Shown piece by piece: positions 60,895 to 64,000 of a stretch of 64,000 bases of DNA (the first letter of the stretch is position 1; each line of letters begins with the position of its first letter). The translations under genes and the position numbers were made by a program. Location of the stretch: positions 385,001-449,000 of the forward strand of contig CAMXCT020001624.1 of the NCBI GenBank assembly GCA_947184155.2, in the 5' to 3' direction. The DNA is from Cladocopium goreaui. Taxonomy: Eukaryota > Sar > Dinophyceae > Suessiales > Symbiodiniaceae. The notes beneath the pieces were generated by a model, which saw only the letters and a list, made by a program, of their open reading frames with translations, made no database searches and was not told the origin of the DNA.

Positions 60895-63448
60895 CATGCA
60901 CTTGGCAGCCCTCATAAATATCATAAAATGTTCAAAGTGTTTGAAACTCAAAAGATATAAAAGCAACTTGACAAATCTTGACAAATCTTGACAACTCGGA
61001 AGCTTTGATTCTCGCATGGAGCTTGTAAATCATTTGAAATCTATAGCTTTTCCAGGGGTCACACTTATATACATGCAGTCCGGCATAAACGGAACTCAAT
61101 GAGCAAGATGGTGGAGAAACATCCCGGCCACAAAACCGCAAAGTTTGAATCTATATAAATTTGATTTGGATAGAGTTGGCCTGATATTTCAGTTATGATT
61201 TCCGAGTCTAGCTGGCTGCCGATGTGCTACCTACTCTACCAAGATGTCTTGATCGGTGGCATTACCTGCAGTTGTGGAAAGACCTAATTTTAGGATTTTA
61301 AATTGAATGAACCGAATGAACAATGATGTCGTCTTGGTTCAGCCGTGCATTCGAGGAGTTGTGGTTTGTGGTGGATACCGGCCGTGTGCCGCTCTCGCGT
61401 AAAGCATCCGACGAGCTCCACGCGTATCTGTCCATCGGGCATGACGATGAAGGCAGGAGACCACATGGGCACTTATCATAGATGTCCTTATGATGTCCTT
61501 TTCCCACAAGTTGGTTGTTGAATGGAGAGGTCATCCGAAGTAAACAATTTGTGGATCAATGGCGACATGTTTTTTCCAGAAGGACATTAATTGGACTGCT
61601 GAGGCATGCCACCTTTGAAGCAGTGAAGCCAACTTCTCACCTTGGATTCTTTTTGATTGGGAGAATGATGTGGGAAGATCCATCCAAACCCAGAAGACCC
61701 AATGGAGACAGAGAGAGAGAGAGGGAAAAAAAGAGAGAGAGAGAGAGAAAAAGAGAAAAAGGTAGAAAGAAAAAGGGGAAGAAGATATTGCTGCAGTCAT
61801 GAGAAGCGGAAGTGAGCTCCCGTTGTTGCTTTGGGGTTGGGGGAGCCTTGTGAGGTCTTGATCCTCATGAGCTGCTTGGAGATACCCTGTCGCAAATTGT
61901 AGTGCTGTGTGAGTTATCGAAATCCGCAGTTGCGCCTCACAGTACACACTTCCATTCAAGCAATTGCCCGTTCATGCATCATACATTGAGCATGCAATTG
62001 CGTGAGTCGCGAGGCAAGTGTTCATCGCATTTCAATTCGTTTGAAAGGTTTCTGAACTGGCTTTTCCCTGGGCGTGAGCTGCGAACGCTGCAGCAGAAGG
62101 CAGTCGAAACATAGGGACCGGAAGGGCGAGCATGATAACATACCATGACCATACCGATCTATACCGTGTAATACTACAATATCTACAATATACTACAATC
62201 GCTACAATGACATTTGTGGTTCGATAGGGAAGAGGAGGAGGTACCCTAGAAACCTTTGCTTAGACTCAGGCAATCTTCAGGAATGATTTTTGAAAACCAT
62301 TAATCACAAGGATGATCCAAAGAGTCCTGCCCACAAGACGGCTTGATCGCTTGGGAACAGAACCAGAACCAGGGGAGATTCATCATTCTCACCAGATATC
62401 AGGTATATATTTAAAACAAATCCCCGGCAAATTATGCAAATTGACAGAAGCAGCACAGTAGCAGGTTTGTGACACTGTCACACCCACACTTCAAACATCG
62501 TGGAGTTCACTCAACATGGAACAATCATGAACAATCAAAGTTTAGGTCTAAGTATCTAAATAACAAGGAAACGTTCTTCTAGCAGGAAGTTTATATTCTT
62601 GGAATCGTAGCTGTAAGACAGGGTAGAAGTTATTCTGTTCACTTAAAGCTGTGTCAAAATCAATCGATGTTAAGTAGTTAGAGGATGTTATATAGAAGTT
62701 TGCAACTTGAATTTCCAGGCCAGAGGAGCATTCATTGCTTTCATTTGCCTACAGTGTTGAAGAGTGTTGAACCAGCGTATCTGTAGCCCCAGATGACTTG
62801 ATTTGGTTGTTGTACACGTTGCCAAACAAAGCAGTTCGACTGGATATCTCGAGTAGAAGATCATGCCGTACTACCGGGTACCAACGGTTTTGCATATTGT
62901 TGCATTGTCCGTCCATACATGATATTGACTGATATTATGAATATAGATTGGCTATGATTAGCTTACAATTATGTGATTGATATTGAATTGATTGATCATA
63001 TTGCCTTCCGCGGTGTCACTTTGTTCTTGTTTCCAACACACACCAGATGCCCCAGGTGGATCAGATGCGTCAGCAACAACCACACGTGGAGGAGGGCCAA
63101 GCGCTTTGCCAAACGGTGACGAAGACTCGTTAGATCGTTGAAATCAATTTGGAAAAGCATAGAAAATTCAAGAGGATCCAGGAAGAACTGTGTGTGTGAC
63201 TATGTGATAGTGCAATCATTTTCATGATGACTGGGACTGGATTTGTTCGAGAGATCTAACAAAGAGTCTGTAACGATTACATACCTACCTGCAAATGACG
63301 AATTGCAGTACAAAGGTGTTTTGTGTTTGCTGGCTTATGTTTGTGTGGGGCTGCGGTTTGGGCAGAAAATAGGATGTGGTATGATGTGGTCATATCTTTT
63401 GCAGAAGTTGAACTTGTAACTTGTTTACCATTCTTTACGCTTTTGCAG
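60895..63448. other. mostly non-coding
   Basis: Holds a GA-rich microsatellite (61708-61790) and a weak open frame ending at 62114 (SFERFLNWLFPGRELRTLQQ). Nothing else is supported. Confidence 0.4.
61708..61790. repeat. (GA)n/(GAAA)n purine tract
   Basis: GA and GAAA units. The Arg/Glu/Lys-rich reading frame across it is an artefact. Confidence 0.92.
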
Positions 63449-63574
63449 GATCTCGATGAAGAACCGGAGCCAGTGCTGCAGAAAAACTACACAGCTCCAA
63501 AGCGGCCGTTATGGGAGTCTCGGCATGGCATGCCCGAGACTCTAAGTCTTGAACGAATGCGACGTGATAGTTGA
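63449..63574 (+). CDS. putative terminal exon, unknown protein
   Basis: A strong acceptor (CTTTACGCTTTTGCAG|G) leads in phase 0 to DLDEEPEPVLQKNYTAPKRP then LWESRHGMPETLSLERMRRD and TGA. A donor C|GTGATA just before the stop could make it internal. No family was recognised. Confidence 0.42.
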   Translation, partial: DLDEEPEPVLQKNYTAPKRPLWESRHGMPETLSLERMRRDS

Positions 63575-63894
63575 ATATAATTGAATCAGAGGATTAATTG
63601 ACAGTATGTCACTGATCCAAAGAGTTTGCGCTAGATTCAGATTGCCCGCAATCAGTTTGATAGCACGAGCTGCAAGTGAGCAACTGAGGAGAATGGGCTG
63701 AAGCTGCCCATCGTGATAGAGTTCACGATCGCTCAAAATTGTCTTGCCAAGATCCACTTCATTGAGGATCCTGCACCATCTCAGGTGTTGCTTTCCAGTG
63801 CCACCATTTCCAACCCCAAGCAAGTGCTCAATTCAGAATTCAGGCTTGCTGCATTTCACTGACCCATCCCATTGTCATCATACCCTGGCCCCAG

Positions 63895-64000
63895 GGTCAT
63901 CCAGCGCCAGCGCAGGAAAACCTGGAAGCTTTCAGCGAGCTGCAGCTTGAAGTGACCATTGTCACGAGCCAGCAGTCAGGGATTGTTTGGGACGATCCTG
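63895..64000 (+). CDS. partial exon at window edge
   Basis: After GCCCCAG|G the frame is open to the end of the window (HPAPAQENLEAFSELQLEVT then IVTSQQSGIVWDDP). A candidate preceding exon at about 63690-63840 (LKLPIVIEFTIAQNCLAKIH) competes with an equally open minus-strand frame. Confidence 0.4.

Noticed and set aside
61515..61802. Arg/Glu/Lys-rich frame
   Set aside because: Its charged half is a translated GA microsatellite. No support outside it.

Overview
The window looks like nuclear DNA of a dinoflagellate, probably a Symbiodinium/Polarella-like (Suessiales) species. Four things point that way. (1) A compact intronless ribosomal protein eS24 gene carries, 55 bp upstream of its ATG, an 11-nt remnant of the dinoflagellate trans-spliced leader. 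(2) The other coding sequence is cut into short exons (about 30-200 bp) flanked by AG|G acceptors and by GT or GC donors. (3) A TIR-like multi-membrane-span protein of a type I associate with dinoflagellates is present. (4) AT-rich and other simple repeats are abundant. No bacterial-style operon, rRNA, tRNA, CRISPR array or convincing transposase was seen. All convincing genes read on the + strand, as expected for unidirectional dinoflagellate gene arrays.

Layout. 0.4-2 kb: weak exons of unknown genes. 2.57-3.03 kb: intronless eS24 with relict leader. 4.3-7.8 kb: scattered exons. 7.96-9.73 kb: a SpoU/TrmH-family RNA 2'-O-methyltransferase, reconstructed across exons that keep phase and include GC-AG introns. 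10.4-13.5 kb: exons of one or two unknown genes. 14.4-23.4 kb: a long multi-exon gene for an Ala/Glu-rich helical protein. 24.6-25.3 kb: 3' exons of a basic protein. 31.0-36.8 kb: another long multi-exon gene. 38.6-40.1 kb: TIR-like membrane protein with an apparent frameshift. 41.6-45.6 kb: four different tandem arrays back to back (16-bp, about 410-430-bp, about 290-bp and 7-bp units). 46-64 kb: further exon groups, including an Arg/Ser-rich protein (54.2-56.4 kb).

Exon models were built by eye from splice signals, open frame, phase and amino-acid composition. Only eS24, the methyltransferase and the TIR-like protein are supported by recognised family motifs. The rest are proteins of unknown function, and their gene boundaries are provisional. 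Many regions are open in more than one frame, so some exon frames may be wrong.
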